Of a stretch of DNA of 64,000 bases, positions 16,973 to 28,826 are shown piece by piece. Where the stretch lies: NCBI RefSeq assembly GCF_002934325.1, contig NZ_PTIV01000015.1, positions 1 through 64,000 on the forward strand. The letters run 5' to 3'. The notes under the pieces were generated by a model. It was not told where the DNA came from. It saw only the letters and a list, made by a program, of their open reading frames with translations, and searched no databases. The translations under genes were made by a program, and so were the position numbers. The DNA comes from Marinobacter persicus (lineage in GTDB: Bacteria > Pseudomonadota > Gammaproteobacteria > Pseudomonadales > Oleiphilaceae). Position 1 is the first letter of the stretch, and each line of letters opens with the position of its first letter.

Positions 16973-17368
16973 TCAGTTATCGCTGCTGTCCGGCAGGTAG
17001 GCCCCGTCCTCGTCATGGACTTCCTGGCCGGTCACCGGCGGGTTGAAGGCGCAGATCAGACGCATGTCTTCGGTGCCACCGTACAGGGTGTGCTTGTCGT
17101 GGTTGTCCAGGGCGTAGAGGGTACCGTCGGTAATCTCGTAAACTTCACCCGTGGCGAGGTCCTTGAGGCGCCCGTTACCGGCAACGCAGTAAACGGCTTC
17201 CAGGTGGTGCTTGTACCAGAAAGTGTGCTCGGAGCCTGCCTTGATGATGGTTTCGTGGAAGGAAAATCCCATTCCGTCCTCCTTGAGCAGCAGACGGCGG
17301 CTGGTCCACTGCTTGTCGCTGACTTCGCGCTCGGTACCAATGATGTCCTGAACTTTAACGATTTTCAT
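16973..17368 (-). CDS. ectC: L-ectoine synthase, copy 2
   Basis: 131-residue cupin identical to copy 1 except Glu30, Leu68 and Tyr77. All conserved EctC segments are intact, including the [19 protein letters not shown] metal/substrate region, so both copies appear functional. Its promoter region is duplicated as well (17413-17443). Having two ectC genes without ectA or ectB nearby suggests a duplication that raises synthase dosage or an island insertion that duplicated its target; both are inference. Confidence 0.93.
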   Translation of the reverse strand: MKIVKVQDIIGTEREVSDKQWTSRRLLLKEDGMGFSFHETIIKAGSEHTFWYKHHLEAVYCVAGNGRLKDLATGEVYEITDGTLYALDNHDKHTLYGGTEDMRLICAFNPPVTGQEVHDEDGAYLPDSSDN

Positions 17369-17412
17369 GGGCGTATCTCATGGTTGGTCAGAATCGGGTG
17401 AAACACCTTTAC

Positions 17413-17443
17413 AGTATAAACATTAGGCATCTATATAGGTCAA
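17413..17443 (-). promoter_or_regulatory. Putative promoter of ectC copy 2
   Basis: TTGACC (minus strand, 17438-17443) and TATACT (17413-17418) with a 19-base spacer, equivalent to the copy 1 promoter but with a better -35 box. Confidence 0.5.
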
Positions 17444-17747
17444 GCGGCCCTTTTCTCCCGCTACTGGTTATACCCCTCCAGGGCGCTTTGGATCGGGTCC
17501 TTCAGCTCCAGCAGATCCCCTCTGGTGAAGGTTGTGGTCGTGAGGGCAACTCAGGGCGGACAACACAGACCTGACCATCGAAATGGCACCGAATGAACGT
17601 CACCTGAGGTATATGGCGCCTTACACGCAAAACTGATTCATCCGTTTTAGGGGCAGCCTACGGGCTGGCCCTGTTTACCTTTGAAGGCGAAACCACCTCA
17701 ACCGGCGTGTACCCGGCGCAACTCCACGTTGCCATGCGTCAGGTCCG

Positions 17748-18869
17748 TCAGGCCATGGTGCTGAGTGTTCGCCGGAAGCGGGTCAGGGCCAAGCCAAAAA
17801 GGGTACTCCCGATAACGGCGATGGCCAGAAATTGCGGCCACACGGTGGCGAGGCCCGCGCCACGGTAGAGAATAGCCTGGGCCAGCATTACAAAGTGGGT
17901 GTTGGGCGCCGCGAGCATGATGTACTGGACGGCCTCCGGCATGCTCTCGCGCGGCGTCGAGCCCCCGGAGAGCATCTGCAGCGGCAGCAGCACCAGCATC
18001 AGCAGCAAGGCGAACTGCGGCATGGACCGGGCGACGGTGCCGAGGAAGATGCCCATTGAGGTGGTCGCGAACAGATGCAGCGCAGTCCCGACCAGGAACA
18101 ACGCGAGCGAGCCTTCGATCGGCACGGACAACCAACCCTGCACCACCGCAGTCAGTGCGAAGGCGGTGGCGGCAAGGACGACCAGCGCCATCGCCCATAC
18201 CTTGCTGCTCATGATCTCGAAAGGCGTGACCGGCATGACCAGCAGATGCTCGACGGTGCCGTGCTCGCGCTCGCGTATCAGTGCCGCGCCGGTGAGGACG
18301 ATGGAGAGCATGGTCACGTTATTGATGACCTGCATGATCGCGCCGAACCATGACTTGTTGAGCTGGGGATTGAAGCGCACCCGCAGTGCCAGATCGACCG
18401 GCAACTCCGGAACTTCACGATAACGCTGCACAAAGGTGCGTACCTCATCGCTCACAATGGCCTGGATATAGCCGCTGCCGGTAAACGCCTGGCTCATGCG
18501 AGTGGCATCGACGTTGAGCTGGACCGTGGGCCGCTGCCCTGCCAGCAGGTCACGCTGGAAGTTGGGCGGGATGTCGAGGGCGAAGGTGTCGAGGCCGGCA
18601 TCCATGCGGGCGTCCATCTCGGCCTGGTCGATCACCTCGGGGAGAACAAAGTACGGCGGATAAAAGGCGCTGACGATACGCCAGGACAGTGGCGAGCGAT
18701 CCTCGTTCACCACCGCGATCGGCGCCTTGTTGAGGGTCTCCGGCATAGCCGTGGCCGCCGTGTAGACGGAAACGGTGAAGGCGTAGACGATCAGCACCAG
18801 CATGATCGGGTCGCGGACCAGGCTGCGCAGCTCCTTGACACCGAGATGGCAAATATTGGCAAGGCGCAT
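17748..18869 (-). CDS. yhhJ: ABC-2 type transporter permease (YhhJ-like)
   Basis: 373 residues. An N-terminal helix (about 23-40) is followed by a large periplasmic domain (about 45-175) and five C-terminal helices, the layout of ABC-2 drug/lipid exporter permeases. The sequence REREHGTVEHLLVMPVTP after the second helix is the family signature. It follows the ATP-binding/permease gene by 3 bases and completes a yhiI-rbbA-yhhJ-type operon in order adaptor, ATPase, permease. Confidence 0.85.
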   Translation of the reverse strand: MRLANICHLGVKELRSLVRDPIMLVLIVYAFTVSVYTAATAMPETLNKAPIAVVNEDRSPLSWRIVSAFYPPYFVLPEVIDQAEMDARMDAGLDTFALDIPPNFQRDLLAGQRPTVQLNVDATRMSQAFTGSGYIQAIVSDEVRTFVQRYREVPELPVDLALRVRFNPQLNKSWFGAIMQVINNVTMLSIVLTGAALIREREHGTVEHLLVMPVTPFEIMSSKVWAMALVVLAATAFALTAVVQGWLSVPIEGSLALFLVGTALHLFATTSMGIFLGTVARSMPQFALLLMLVLLPLQMLSGGSTPRESMPEAVQYIMLAAPNTHFVMLAQAILYRGAGLATVWPQFLAIAVIGSTLFGLALTRFRRTLSTMA

Positions 18870-18872
18870 GGA

Positions 18873-21650
18873 CTATCGCTCCTGTTTTTTGAGCAGCGCG
18901 GCGGACAGCCCGATCAGGACCGGTAAGGCCAGCGCCAGCGGGAGAAAGGCGGCATGAAGGTCAGAGAAGTTGAGGGCCTTCGAGAAGGTGCCGCGCGCGA
19001 TCGTCAGGAAATGCGTGGTCGGGTAGATCTCGCCGATCAGCCGGCCCACCCCTTCCAGGGACGAGACCGGGTCGATCATGCCGGAGAAATTCGCCGCCGG
19101 CAGGATGGTGAGCACCGCCGTGCCGAAGATCGCCGCAATCTGGCTGCGCATGAAGGTGGAGATCAGCAGCCCCACGGCCGTGGCGGCACCAACATAGAGC
19201 AGCGCACCCGCCGCCAGCGTCAGGAAGCTGCCCTTCAGCGGCACGCCGAAGACGGTCACCGCCAGCAGCGTGAGCAGCAGAAAGCTCAGGAAGGACAGGA
19301 CCACGTAAGGGAACTGCTTGCCGATCAGAAATTCGAGCCGCGTGGTCGGCGTGACGTAGAAGTTGGTGATCGAGCCGAGTTCCTTCTCGCGCACCACGCT
19401 GAGCGCCGCAAGCATGGCCGGGATCAGCATGAGCAGCAGCGGGATCACCGCCGGTACCATCGCCACCAGGCTCTTGACGTCCGGGTTATAGCGGAACCGG
19501 GTCTCGATATTGACGAGCCCCGCCACAGCCTCGCCGTAGCCGGCCTCGCGCGCCCTGGTCGCCAGCCAGTGGGCGTGAATTCCCTGCACATAGCCGCGGA
19601 CGGTCTCGCCCCGTGTCGGCATGGCGCCGTCGATCCAGGCGCCGATCTCGACCCGCCGGCCCCGGGCGATGTCGCGCGCGAAGCCCGGCGGGATCTCGAT
19701 CGCCAGACTGATGTCGCCTTCGCGCATTCGCCGGTCAAGATCGGCATAATCGGTGATCGGCGGCCGCTCGACGAAGTACCGGGAGCCGCTGAGGTTGAGC
19801 GTATAGTCGCGGCTGACGGTGGTCTGGTCGCGATCCAGCACCGCAAAGGTGAGATCCTCAACATCGAGGCTGATCCCATAGCCCATCACGAACATGAGGA
19901 TGACGCTGCCGAGCAGCGCCAGCGTTAGCCGGATGGGATCGCGGCGCAGCTCCAACCCTTCACGCCGGGCGTGGCTGATCATGCGCCGGGGATCGAACAT
20001 GCGCCGCCAGCCCTGAGGTTCGCGATGACCTCCCGACGCGTTAACCGTATCGAGCGACGCTGTTTGCTCCTCTCCCGCTTCGCCCTCCCCCGACGCCTCC
20101 TCCAGATGCGCGACGAATGCCTCTTCCAGGGTCTCTGCGCCCCGCTGCTGTACGATATTCGCCGGCGTATCGGTAACCAGCACCCGGCCCGCATGCATCA
20201 GCGAGATGCGGTCGCAGCGCTCAGCCTCGTTCATGAAGTGGGTGGAGATGAAGATGGTCACCCCGTCACGGCGCGACAGCTCGACCAGCCTGCGCCAGAA
20301 AGCGTCGCGCGCCACCGGGTCGACACCTGAGGTAGGCTCGTCGAGGATCAGCATCTCGGGCTTGTGGATCATGGCCACCGCCAGCGACAGGCGCTGGCGA
20401 ATGCCCAGTGGCAGCTTGTCCGGCAGGGTGTCGATCACCGTGGCCAGATCGAATCGCTCGACCATCTCGTCCGCCCGCCCTGGAATCTCGGCGGCGGGCA
20501 CGTGGAACAGCCGGGCGTGCAGCTCCAGGTTCTGACGCACCGTCAGCTCGGTATACAGCGAGAAGGACTGCGACATGTAGCCGACGCGGCGACGGGTCGC
20601 GAGGTCGTGCGGGTCCACCTCGTGTCCGAACAGCCAGGCCCGGCCTTCACTCGGCGGCAGAAGGCCGGTCAGCATCTTCATGGTCGTGGTCTTGCCGCAG
20701 CCGTTGGAGCCGAGAAAACCGAAGATCTCACCCCGTGGGACACGCAGGTTCACATGATCGACCGCAGTGAACTCGCCGAAGCGCATGGTCAGATCCCGGA
20801 CCTCGATCGCGGTATCGCCATCGTCTTCCGGCCGCGGCGGAATCTCAACGGCCCGATAATCCCGGCGCTTGTCTTCCGGCAGCAGCCGGATGAAGGCTGC
20901 CTCCAGCGACTCCGCTCCCGTGCTGTGCAGCAGGCCTTCGGGCGTGTCGCTGGCCAGCACCCGCCCATCGTCCATCGCCGCGAGCCAGTCGAAACGTGCC
21001 GCCTCCTCCATATAGGCGGTGGCCACCAGCACACTCATGCCGGGCCGGGAACGACGGATGCCGGCGATCAACTCCCAGAACTGGCGTCGTGAGAGGGGGT
21101 CGACACCGGTGGTCGGCTCGTCGAGGATGAGCAGGTCCGGGTCGTGGATCAGCGCGCAGCAGAGGCCGAGCTTCTGCTTCATCCCGCCGGATAGCTTGCC
21201 CGCCGCCCGATCGAGAAACGGCCTGAGCCCTGTGGCCCCGGTCAGCGCATCAATGCGGCGCGCCCGTTCGCCGCCGTCATGCCCAAACAGGCGCCCGAAG
21301 AAGTCGAGGTTCTCGGACACCGTGAGTGTCGGATAGAGGTTCCGCCCCAGGCCCTGCGGCATGTAGGCGATGCGCGGGCCGACTCCGCGGCGATGGTGCG
21401 CATCAGCCATGTCGCCGCCGAGCACCGCGACCTGTCCCGTCTGGACCGCGCGGGCGCCGGCGACCAGCGCCAGCAGGCTCGACTTGCCGACCCCGTCCGG
21501 GCCGATCAGCCCGGCCATGCAGCCCGCCGGGATATCGATGGTAACCTCGTCGAGCGCACGCACCTTGCCGTAGCGCAGGGACACATCCCGCAGGCGGGCA
21601 ACCGGCGCGCCCCCGCCATCCTCGATCTGTGCATGCACATCACGGCTCAC
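18873..21650 (-). CDS. rbbA: RbbA-type ABC transporter: two ATPase domains fused to a permease
   Basis: 925 residues. The first ATPase domain has Walker A GPDGVGKS (about 50-57), signature LSGGMKQ (153-159) and Walker B LLILDEP. The second has Walker [10 protein letters not shown] (314-322), a degenerate signature LPLGIRQ and [12 protein letters not shown]. From about residue 550 an ABC-2 permease follows with one helix, a periplasmic domain and [15 protein letters not shown] before the last helices. E. coli RbbA was described as ribosome-associated, but the operon points to export of a hydrophobic substrate. Starts with GTG overlapping the adaptor stop by 4 bp. Confidence 0.9.
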   Translation of the reverse strand: MSRDVHAQIEDGGGAPVARLRDVSLRYGKVRALDEVTIDIPAGCMAGLIGPDGVGKSSLLALVAGARAVQTGQVAVLGGDMADAHHRRGVGPRIAYMPQGLGRNLYPTLTVSENLDFFGRLFGHDGGERARRIDALTGATGLRPFLDRAAGKLSGGMKQKLGLCCALIHDPDLLILDEPTTGVDPLSRRQFWELIAGIRRSRPGMSVLVATAYMEEAARFDWLAAMDDGRVLASDTPEGLLHSTGAESLEAAFIRLLPEDKRRDYRAVEIPPRPEDDGDTAIEVRDLTMRFGEFTAVDHVNLRVPRGEIFGFLGSNGCGKTTTMKMLTGLLPPSEGRAWLFGHEVDPHDLATRRRVGYMSQSFSLYTELTVRQNLELHARLFHVPAAEIPGRADEMVERFDLATVIDTLPDKLPLGIRQRLSLAVAMIHKPEMLILDEPTSGVDPVARDAFWRRLVELSRRDGVTIFISTHFMNEAERCDRISLMHAGRVLVTDTPANIVQQRGAETLEEAFVAHLEEASGEGEAGEEQTASLDTVNASGGHREPQGWRRMFDPRRMISHARREGLELRRDPIRLTLALLGSVILMFVMGYGISLDVEDLTFAVLDRDQTTVSRDYTLNLSGSRYFVERPPITDYADLDRRMREGDISLAIEIPPGFARDIARGRRVEIGAWIDGAMPTRGETVRGYVQGIHAHWLATRAREAGYGEAVAGLVNIETRFRYNPDVKSLVAMVPAVIPLLLMLIPAMLAALSVVREKELGSITNFYVTPTTRLEFLIGKQFPYVVLSFLSFLLLTLLAVTVFGVPLKGSFLTLAAGALLYVGAATAVGLLISTFMRSQIAAIFGTAVLTILPAANFSGMIDPVSSLEGVGRLIGEIYPTTHFLTIARGTFSKALNFSDLHAAFLPLALALPVLIGLSAALLKKQER

Positions 21651-22717
21651 TGCGGCAGTCTCGTCTGCAGTTCAGGCGGCCAATCCACCCGCGGGTCGAG
21701 CTGCACATAGGCCATGCCCGGCAGGCCGGTCTTGACCTGGAGGAGGTGCTCCCTGAGCAGGTCCGGGGCGATCCGCGCCTTGATGCGGAACATCAGCTTC
21801 TGGCGCTCTTCTTGCGTCTCCACCGTCTTGGGTGTGAACTGCGCGACGTCCGCGACGAAGGAGATTTCGGTCGGGATCACGTATTGCGGGGCGGCGTCGA
21901 GCACGAGCCGCGCCTCGGCCCCGAGTGCGATCCGCCCGGCCTGTTCCGTCGGCAGGAAGAATGTCATGTACACATCGGTGAGATCGACCATGTTCAGTAC
22001 CACGCCGCCCGGGGAGAGGACTTCGCCAGGCTGGGCGACGCGGTACTGGACACGCCCGTCACGCGGCGATTTCAGTACGCTGTCGTCGATATCCGCCTGA
22101 ATGCGCTGGAGGGTGGCCCGCGCCGCCTCTACCGAGGCCTCCGCAGCAATGACATCCGACCTGGCCCGCCCTATGGCGGCTTGCGCGGCCGCCGCCTGCG
22201 CCTCCGCGGCACCGACCGCAGCCTTCGCCGCCGCGGCCGCGGCACGGTCGTCATCGAGCTGCGCCTCGGAGGCGGCATTTTTTGAGGCGAGCTCCCGGGT
22301 GCGGGCAAGCCGTTTTTGCGCGGCGTCGAGCTCGGCCTTCCTCTGGGCTATAAACGCCTCGGCGGCCTGCTTCTCGGCCTCGCGCTGGGTCACCAGGCTT
22401 TGCGCGGTCTCGATGCCGATGAGCGCCCGTTGCAACTGCGCCTCGGCCTCCCGGAGCTGCGCCTCCAGGACGGCCGTGTCCATTTTCGCCAAGACCTGGC
22501 CGGCGCGGACGAAGTCGCCCTCGTTGACCAGGATCTCCCGAATACGGCCTGCGGTCCTGGCCGCGATATCGATCTCGACCGCCTCGATCCGGCCGTTTCC
22601 GGCGGCGAATCCGTCGGGCAAGTCCTGCGGTTGAAAATGCCACCAAGCCCAAACGCCCAGCGCAATGACAATCGCAGCGGCGACGCCTCGAATACCTGCT
22701 TTCATGAATTTTTTCAC
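21647..22717 (-). CDS. yhiI: HlyD-family adaptor of the RbbA exporter (YhiI-like)
   Basis: 356 residues from GTG at 22717 (ATG at 22705 also possible). N-terminal anchor helix (about 8-27), lipoyl half ([24 protein letters not shown]), a long Ala/Glu/Gln-rich coiled-coil hairpin (about 75-200), then [19 protein letters not shown] and the beta-barrel domain. Periplasmic adaptor for the downstream ABC exporter. First gene of the operon, preceded by about 500 bp without genes. Confidence 0.88.
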   Translation of the reverse strand: MKKFMKAGIRGVAAAIVIALGVWAWWHFQPQDLPDGFAAGNGRIEAVEIDIAARTAGRIREILVNEGDFVRAGQVLAKMDTAVLEAQLREAEAQLQRALIGIETAQSLVTQREAEKQAAEAFIAQRKAELDAAQKRLARTRELASKNAASEAQLDDDRAAAAAAKAAVGAAEAQAAAAQAAIGRARSDVIAAEASVEAARATLQRIQADIDDSVLKSPRDGRVQYRVAQPGEVLSPGGVVLNMVDLTDVYMTFFLPTEQAGRIALGAEARLVLDAAPQYVIPTEISFVADVAQFTPKTVETQEERQKLMFRIKARIAPDLLREHLLQVKTGLPGMAYVQLDPRVDWPPELQTRLPQ

Positions 22718-23847
<1,130 letters not shown>

Positions 23848-23932
23848 TGGCGTTTTTTTCTGTATACAAAATGAGCCGTGGGCAGTACACTACGCGGTCT
23901 TTCACCAGTATTTGTTATTTTCGGGGAACATA

Positions 23933-24145
23933 ATGGCACGAGTTACCGTTGAAGATTGTCTGGAAAACGTAGATAACCGCTTCCAGCTGGTCATGCTGGC
24001 AACCAAGCGCGCGCGCCAGATCGCCACCAAGGGTGCTGACCCTATGGTGCCGGAAGAGAATGATAAGCCAACGGTTATCGCGTTGCGTGAAATTGCAGAA
24101 GGCAAGGTCACCCGTGATCTGCTCAAGGAGCAGGAAGAAGACTGA
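23933..24145 (+). CDS. rpoZ: DNA-directed RNA polymerase omega subunit
   Basis: 70 residues starting [20 protein letters not shown], the standard omega N-terminus, with the conserved RARQI segment. Stabilises beta-prime in RNA polymerase and takes part in ppGpp binding. An open frame begins 7 codons earlier, but the ATG at 23933 is the conserved start. It lies between gmk and spoT and is followed by a terminator. Confidence 0.97.
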   Translation: MARVTVEDCLENVDNRFQLVMLATKRARQIATKGADPMVPEENDKPTVIALREIAEGKVTRDLLKEQEED

Positions 24146-24255
24146 GTCTTTGCCTGCTGGCCTGGCCTAAAGCGGGTGCAGGCACGTCGAAGGCATTGAA
24201 ATCTGCCTCCGCAGTTTATAGTGTACTCTATAGCAACCTGCTGGAAGGACACGGA

Positions 24256-24286
24256 AAGCCCGGATGCATGCATTCGGGCTTTTTTC
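24256..24286 (+). terminator. Rho-independent terminator after rpoZ
   Basis: Stem AAGCCCG (24256-24262) with CGGGCTT (24275-24281) and a run of T. It implies that spoT is expressed from its own promoter or by read-through, and that SpoT starts after this hairpin. Confidence 0.8.
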
Positions 24287-24318
24287 GTTCCAGCGTTCAG
24301 AGATTTGGTGGAGGCGCG

Positions 24319-26463
24319 GTGTCGAGAGAGGCGACGGTAGAAGACCTGACCTCAGTGTTGGGTTCTTATCTGGATAACAACCGTATCAATCAGGTACGGA
24401 GGGCGTACTATTACGCCGAGCAAGCCCACGAAGGCCAAATGCGCAAGAGTGGGGACCGCTATATTACCCACCCGCTGGCCGTTGCCGGAATCCTCGCCAA
24501 CCTGAAGCTGGACCATCAGAGCCTGATGGCCGCGATGCTCCACGACGTGATTGAAGACACCGGCATCCCCAAGGATGCCCTGGCCGAGCAGTTTGGTGAC
24601 GACGTGGCCGAACTGGTGGACGGTGTCTCCAAGCTTACCCAGATTGAATTCCGCACCCGCGCCGAAGCCCAGGCCGAGAACTTCCAGAAAATGACCCTGG
24701 CCATGGCCCGGGATATCCGCGTGATTCTGGTCAAGCTGGCGGACCGACTACACAACATGCGCACTCTGGGCCCTATGCCCTACGAAAAGCGCTTGCGCAT
24801 TGCCACCGAAACCCTCGATATCTACGCCCCCATCGCCAACCGGTTGGGTATGCATGCGGTCTGTACCGAGCTTGAGGACCTGGGCTTTTCCGCGCTCTAT
24901 CCGATGCGCTCGAAGTACATAGCCAAGGCCGTGGATAAGTTGCGGGGCAGTCACCGGGAAATCATCGATGACATCCGTGGCAAGCTGGAGGAAAAGCTCG
25001 AGGAGCGGGGGCTGCCCGGCAAGATCATGGGGCGGGAGAAGCACCTGAATTCCATCTACAACAAGATGAAGTTCAAGCACAAATCCTTCCATGAGATCAT
25101 GGATGTTTACGCCTTCCGCATCATTACCGAGACCGAAGACGACTGTTATCGCATTCTCGGCGCCGTCCACAGTCTCTACAAACCTCTGCCGGGGCGCTTC
25201 AAAGATTACATTGCCATGCCCAAGGCCAACGGCTACCAGTCGTTGCACACCACGCTGTTTGGCATGCACGTGAATATTGAAATCCAGATCCGTACCGAGG
25301 AGATGGAGCACATCGCCAATAATGGTATTGCGGCTCACTGGATGTACAAGAATGAGGATTCCGGGGTCACCACGGTTAACCAGAAACGAGTGGACCGCTG
25401 GGTGAAGGGCTTGATGGAAATTCAGGAACGGGCTGATGACTCCATGGAGTTCATCGAGCATGTGAAAGTGGATCTGTTCCCGGACGAAATCTACGTGTTC
25501 ACACCCAAGGGCCGGATCATGGAATTGCCCAGTGGTGCCACGCCGGTGGACTTTGCCTACGCCATTCACACGGATATTGGCAACGCGGCGGTCGCCTGTC
25601 GGATCAACCGGAACCTGGCCTCCCTCAGTCAGCCGTTACAGAGTGGCCAGACGGTGGAGGTCATTACCGCGCCAGGCGCCCGGCCCAACCCTGCCTGGTT
25701 GAGTTTTGTGGTCACCGGCAAGGCACGCAGCAGTATTCGCCATGCCCTGAAAACCCGTCAGCGGGCCGAATCCCTGGAACTGGGGCGGACGCTGCTCAAA
25801 CGTTCCCTGAAAGGCTTTGGGGCCAGGCTGAGTGATATCAGTGATGCCCAGAAACAGGTGGTGGTTAACCACAACCAGGTGAACAATTTCGATGACCTGG
25901 TCAGCGACATTGGCCTGGGCAACCGCATGGCCTATCTGGTGGCCCGGCAACTGGTGTCTGGCACCGAAGGCATGGACCAGTCGCCGGCCAACCTGGAAAA
26001 CACCGGCGAGGGCAAATCCGGTGCGGTCACCATTCGGGGAACCGAAGGTCTGCTGGTGAAATTTGCCTCCTGCTGCAAACCGATTCCGGGCGACCCGATT
26101 GTGGGTGTGATGGATTCCGGCAATGGTATGGTGATTCACTCAGATACCTGCTCCAAGCTGCCCGAAGACTCCGAAGGGCGGGCACGGCTGACCCACCTGA
26201 AATGGGCCAAGGACATCACTGATGAGTTCTCCGTGGAGCTGCGCGTAGAGCTGGAACGCCAGCGCGGCGTGATTGCCGAAGTGGCCAACGCCGTGGCCAT
26301 GGCCGATGGCAATATTGAACGGATTGGCGTCGAGGAGCAGAACGCCAAGTTCGGTATCGTGAACCTGGTGGTGCATGTAAACGGCCGTCGCCATCTGGCG
26401 CGGGTGATGCGCCGGGTTCGCAACATTCGTGCGGTTACCCATATTGGTCGGGTGCGCCACTGA
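24319..26463 (+). CDS. spoT: Bifunctional (p)ppGpp synthetase/hydrolase SpoT
   Basis: Makes and degrades the stringent-response alarmone. 714 residues from the GTG at 24319, which has GGAGG at 24310-24314; a longer frame to 24196 would start before the terminator. HD hydrolase domain with HDVIEDTG (about residues 72-79) and the RLHNMRT helix, synthetase domain (DVYAFRII, GRFKDYIAMPKANGYQSLHTT), TGS domain (EIYVFTPKGRIMELPSGATP), a Cys-containing region (FASCCKPIPGD) and a C-terminal ACT domain. Gene order as in Pseudomonas. Confidence 0.96.
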   Translation: MSREATVEDLTSVLGSYLDNNRINQVRRAYYYAEQAHEGQMRKSGDRYITHPLAVAGILANLKLDHQSLMAAMLHDVIEDTGIPKDALAEQFGDDVAELVDGVSKLTQIEFRTRAEAQAENFQKMTLAMARDIRVILVKLADRLHNMRTLGPMPYEKRLRIATETLDIYAPIANRLGMHAVCTELEDLGFSALYPMRSKYIAKAVDKLRGSHREIIDDIRGKLEEKLEERGLPGKIMGREKHLNSIYNKMKFKHKSFHEIMDVYAFRIITETEDDCYRILGAVHSLYKPLPGRFKDYIAMPKANGYQSLHTTLFGMHVNIEIQIRTEEMEHIANNGIAAHWMYKNEDSGVTTVNQKRVDRWVKGLMEIQERADDSMEFIEHVKVDLFPDEIYVFTPKGRIMELPSGATPVDFAYAIHTDIGNAAVACRINRNLASLSQPLQSGQTVEVITAPGARPNPAWLSFVVTGKARSSIRHALKTRQRAESLELGRTLLKRSLKGFGARLSDISDAQKQVVVNHNQVNNFDDLVSDIGLGNRMAYLVARQLVSGTEGMDQSPANLENTGEGKSGAVTIRGTEGLLVKFASCCKPIPGDPIVGVMDSGNGMVIHSDTCSKLPEDSEGRARLTHLKWAKDITDEFSVELRVELERQRGVIAEVANAVAMADGNIERIGVEEQNAKFGIVNLVVHVNGRRHLARVMRRVRNIRAVTHIGRVRH

Positions 26464-26534
26464 TTCGCGGCAGTTGACAGTAGCGCCACCTAAGGGCGAG
26501 CATTGCCGTTTTGATAGAGAGGAAATTGAAGGTC

Positions 26535-26921
26535 ATGACCAACAAATCTGTTATCCAGACCGAAAACGCGCCGCAGGCGATTGGCACCTACTCCCAGGCG
26601 GTCAAGGCCGGAGACACCGTGTACCTGTCTGGCCAGATTCCGCTGGACCCGGAAACCATGGAAGTGGTGCCCGGTGATTTTGCCGCCAAGACCCGCCAGG
26701 TATTCGAAAACCTGAAAGCGGTGTGTGAGGCCGCCGGCGGTGAACTCAAGGACATCGTCAAGCTGAACATCTACATGACCGACCTGGCCAACTTCGGCAC
26801 GGTCAACGAGATCATGGCCACCTACTTCCAGGAACCGTACCCGGCTCGTGCCGCCGTGGGTGTGGCGGCACTGCCCAAGGACGTGCCGGTGGAAATGGAA
26901 GCGGTGATGGTGCTCAGCTAA
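26535..26921 (+). CDS. ridA: RidA family enamine/imine deaminase
   Basis: 128 residues. Hydrolyses reactive 2-aminoacrylate-type enamines. Conserved pieces: [29 protein letters not shown], and the catalytic Arg region [26 protein letters not shown] at 26535 rather than the upstream in-frame codon at 26511, with GAAGG just before. Downstream of spoT as in many gammaproteobacteria; its 3' end overlaps the convergent epimerase gene by 8 bp. Confidence 0.95.
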   Translation: MTNKSVIQTENAPQAIGTYSQAVKAGDTVYLSGQIPLDPETMEVVPGDFAAKTRQVFENLKAVCEAAGGELKDIVKLNIYMTDLANFGTVNEIMATYFQEPYPARAAVGVAALPKDVPVEMEAVMVLS

Positions 26922-27783
26922 GCTTGCTGATCATCTCCAGGTACCCTGCCTTGTAGTCGGGGTACCGGAATTCAAAGCCGCTATTAAGCAGGCGCTGATT
27001 GTTGCAGCGCTTGCTGCCGGCTCTCCCTCCTTTTCGCGCGCCTTCCACCGGTGCCTTGCACGGCACCTGCTGCCGAACCCAGTCCACCACGTCATCCAGT
27101 CGCACCGGCTCGCAATCACTGGCTATGTAGAGATTCTCAATAGCATGACCGGCCAGGGCCTGTTGGGCCAGCCAGGCGACAGCGTGAGCGGCGTCGTGTT
27201 CGTGAATCCGGTTGCTGTAGGGGGCTGGAGGCTGCGGGTTCATCCGGCCTTCAAGCACTTCTTCCAGAAAGCGCTGACGGGTGGGGCCATAGATGCCGCT
27301 GAAACGAACGACGGTGGCCGGGTGGCCGCTGTTAAGGGCGGTCTGCTCGCCCTGCAGGATCTGCTGGCCACTGAAACGGTCCGGCTCCGCGGGGCTGGTT
27401 TCGTCCACCCAGCTGTCGTCGTCCTGGGCGTAGACACTGGTGCTGCTGACAAAAAACAGCCGCGTCAGTGGTTTGTTGCCAATCGCCTTCAGCAGATTCT
27501 GCAAACCGGTGACGTATGCCTGGTGATAGCCCTGCTCGTCATATCTGGAGGGCGTGAGACAGTAGATCACCACATCCAGCGATTCCGGCAGCTTGTCCTT
27601 AAGGGTTTCGGGCTGGGTCAGGTCCGCTCCGATGCCGGTCACGCCAGTTGGCACCCTGTCGGGGTTTCGCCGCAAGCCGTAGACCTTGGCGTTGTCGGTC
27701 AGGGCAGAGGCGATGGCCCCGCCCAGCTTGCCGCAGCCGGCCACCAGTATTTGTGCGGGCTGGTTCAGATCTGTCCTTGTCAT
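26914..27783 (-). CDS. NAD-dependent epimerase/dehydratase family protein (YeeZ-like)
   Basis: 289 residues from the ATG at 27783; a TTG at 27795 is an alternative with AAGGAT before it. Rossmann motif [13 protein letters not shown] near the N-terminus, FVSSTSVYA with the SDR Ser, and a YGP..R region, but the canonical YxxxK is not obvious ([10 protein letters not shown] instead). It resembles YeeZ-type atypical extended SDRs of unknown substrate. Divergent from oxyR. Confidence 0.8.
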   Translation of the reverse strand: MTRTDLNQPAQILVAGCGKLGGAIASALTDNAKVYGLRRNPDRVPTGVTGIGADLTQPETLKDKLPESLDVVIYCLTPSRYDEQGYHQAYVTGLQNLLKAIGNKPLTRLFFVSSTSVYAQDDDSWVDETSPAEPDRFSGQQILQGEQTALNSGHPATVVRFSGIYGPTRQRFLEEVLEGRMNPQPPAPYSNRIHEHDAAHAVAWLAQQALAGHAIENLYIASDCEPVRLDDVVDWVRQQVPCKAPVEGARKGGRAGSKRCNNQRLLNSGFEFRYPDYKAGYLEMISKLS

Positions 27784-27859
27784 AGACAATTTCAATCCTT
27801 ATGCTTTGGCTGATAAAGTGTTTGAAAACATTGTCCGTTTCAGTTGACCGGAGCTTTCC

Positions 27860-28819
27860 ATGACTCTCACCGAGTTACGATACGTTGTTACTCTTGCCCG
27901 GGAAAGGCATTTTGGTCGCGCCGCAGAGCGCTGTCATGTCAGCCAGCCGACCTTGAGTGTGGCGGTTAAGAAGCTTGAAGACGAGCTGGGCATTCCCCTC
28001 TTTGAGCGCAGCAAAAGCAGCATCCGCGTCACCGAAACCGGCCAGCGCATTATTGAACAGGCCCAACGGGTTCTGGATCAGGTGGGTGTCATCCGGGATA
28101 TGGCCCAGGACGGCAAAAACCAGCTGAATTCGCCGCTGAAGGTCGGTGCTATCTACACCATTGGCCCCTACCTGTTCCCGCACCTGTTGCCGGAATTGCG
28201 GCGTGCGGCACCGGAAATGCCGCTGTATATCGAAGAGAACTACACCGCCAACCTGCGCCAGAAACTTCGTCACTCGGAACTGGACGCCATTATTGTGGCC
28301 CTGCCCTTTGATGAGCCGGAGGTGGTGACCTTGCCGCTCTATGACGAGCCTTTTGTGGTGCTGCTGCCGGCCGACCATCCCCTGACCAAAAAAGATCAGG
28401 TGACGCCCGAGGAAATGGCCAAGGAACAGCTGTTGTTGTTGGGTCCGGGCCACTGCTTCCGGGATCAGGTGCTGGAAAGCTGTCCGCCATTGGTCGAGGC
28501 CATTACCAAGCGGGCCGATGCTGGCCGACCGGAGCTGGTAACCGAAGGTAGCTCCCTGGAAACCATCCGGCACATGGTGGCCTCGGGATTGGGTATTACG
28601 GTATTGCCGTTGTCCGCCGCCACCGCCATGAAATACCAGGAAGACATCCTGGCGGTCAGGCCGTTTGCTGCGCCGGTTCCCTTCCGAACCGTGGCCCTGG
28701 CCTGGCGCGTGACCTTCCCGCGGCCCAAGGCCATCGATGTGCTGTCGCTGGCGGCCAGTCAGTGCCGGGTGATCGAGAAAGCCAGGGACGATACCCCAGC
28801 GGCGGCCGAAAGCGCCTGA
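27860..28819 (+). CDS. oxyR: Hydrogen peroxide-sensing LysR regulator OxyR
   Basis: 319 residues. LysR helix-turn-helix at the N-terminus (ERHFGRAAERCHVSQPTLSV) and effector domain. Redox cysteines fall at residues 199 and 208 (GHCFRDQVLESCPP), the same numbering and spacing as E. coli OxyR. Peroxide forms the disulfide that activates antioxidant genes. Directly upstream of recG, as in Pseudomonas. No catalase gene is in the window. Confidence 0.96.
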   Translation: MTLTELRYVVTLARERHFGRAAERCHVSQPTLSVAVKKLEDELGIPLFERSKSSIRVTETGQRIIEQAQRVLDQVGVIRDMAQDGKNQLNSPLKVGAIYTIGPYLFPHLLPELRRAAPEMPLYIEENYTANLRQKLRHSELDAIIVALPFDEPEVVTLPLYDEPFVVLLPADHPLTKKDQVTPEEMAKEQLLLLGPGHCFRDQVLESCPPLVEAITKRADAGRPELVTEGSSLETIRHMVASGLGITVLPLSAATAMKYQEDILAVRPFAAPVPFRTVALAWRVTFPRPKAIDVLSLAASQCRVIEKARDDTPAAAESA

Positions 28820-28826
28820 ACGCCCC

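Larger units (their letters stand above)
16960..17505. repeat. Direct repeat, copy 2: ectC with promoter
   Basis: Second copy of the repeat at 4852-5400, same orientation. Homology starts at CTATCAGG just before the ectC stop and fades at GGATCGGGTCCTTCAGCTCC, beyond which copy 1 runs into the transposase remnant and copy 2 into unrelated sequence. Confidence 0.8.

Noticed and set aside
17506-17747. Possible gene between ectC copy 2 and the exporter operon
   Set aside because: All frames are short and show no family resemblance; treated as spacer or unrecognisable remnant.
24748-25569. 273-residue minus-strand open frame
   Set aside because: Antisense shadow of spoT.
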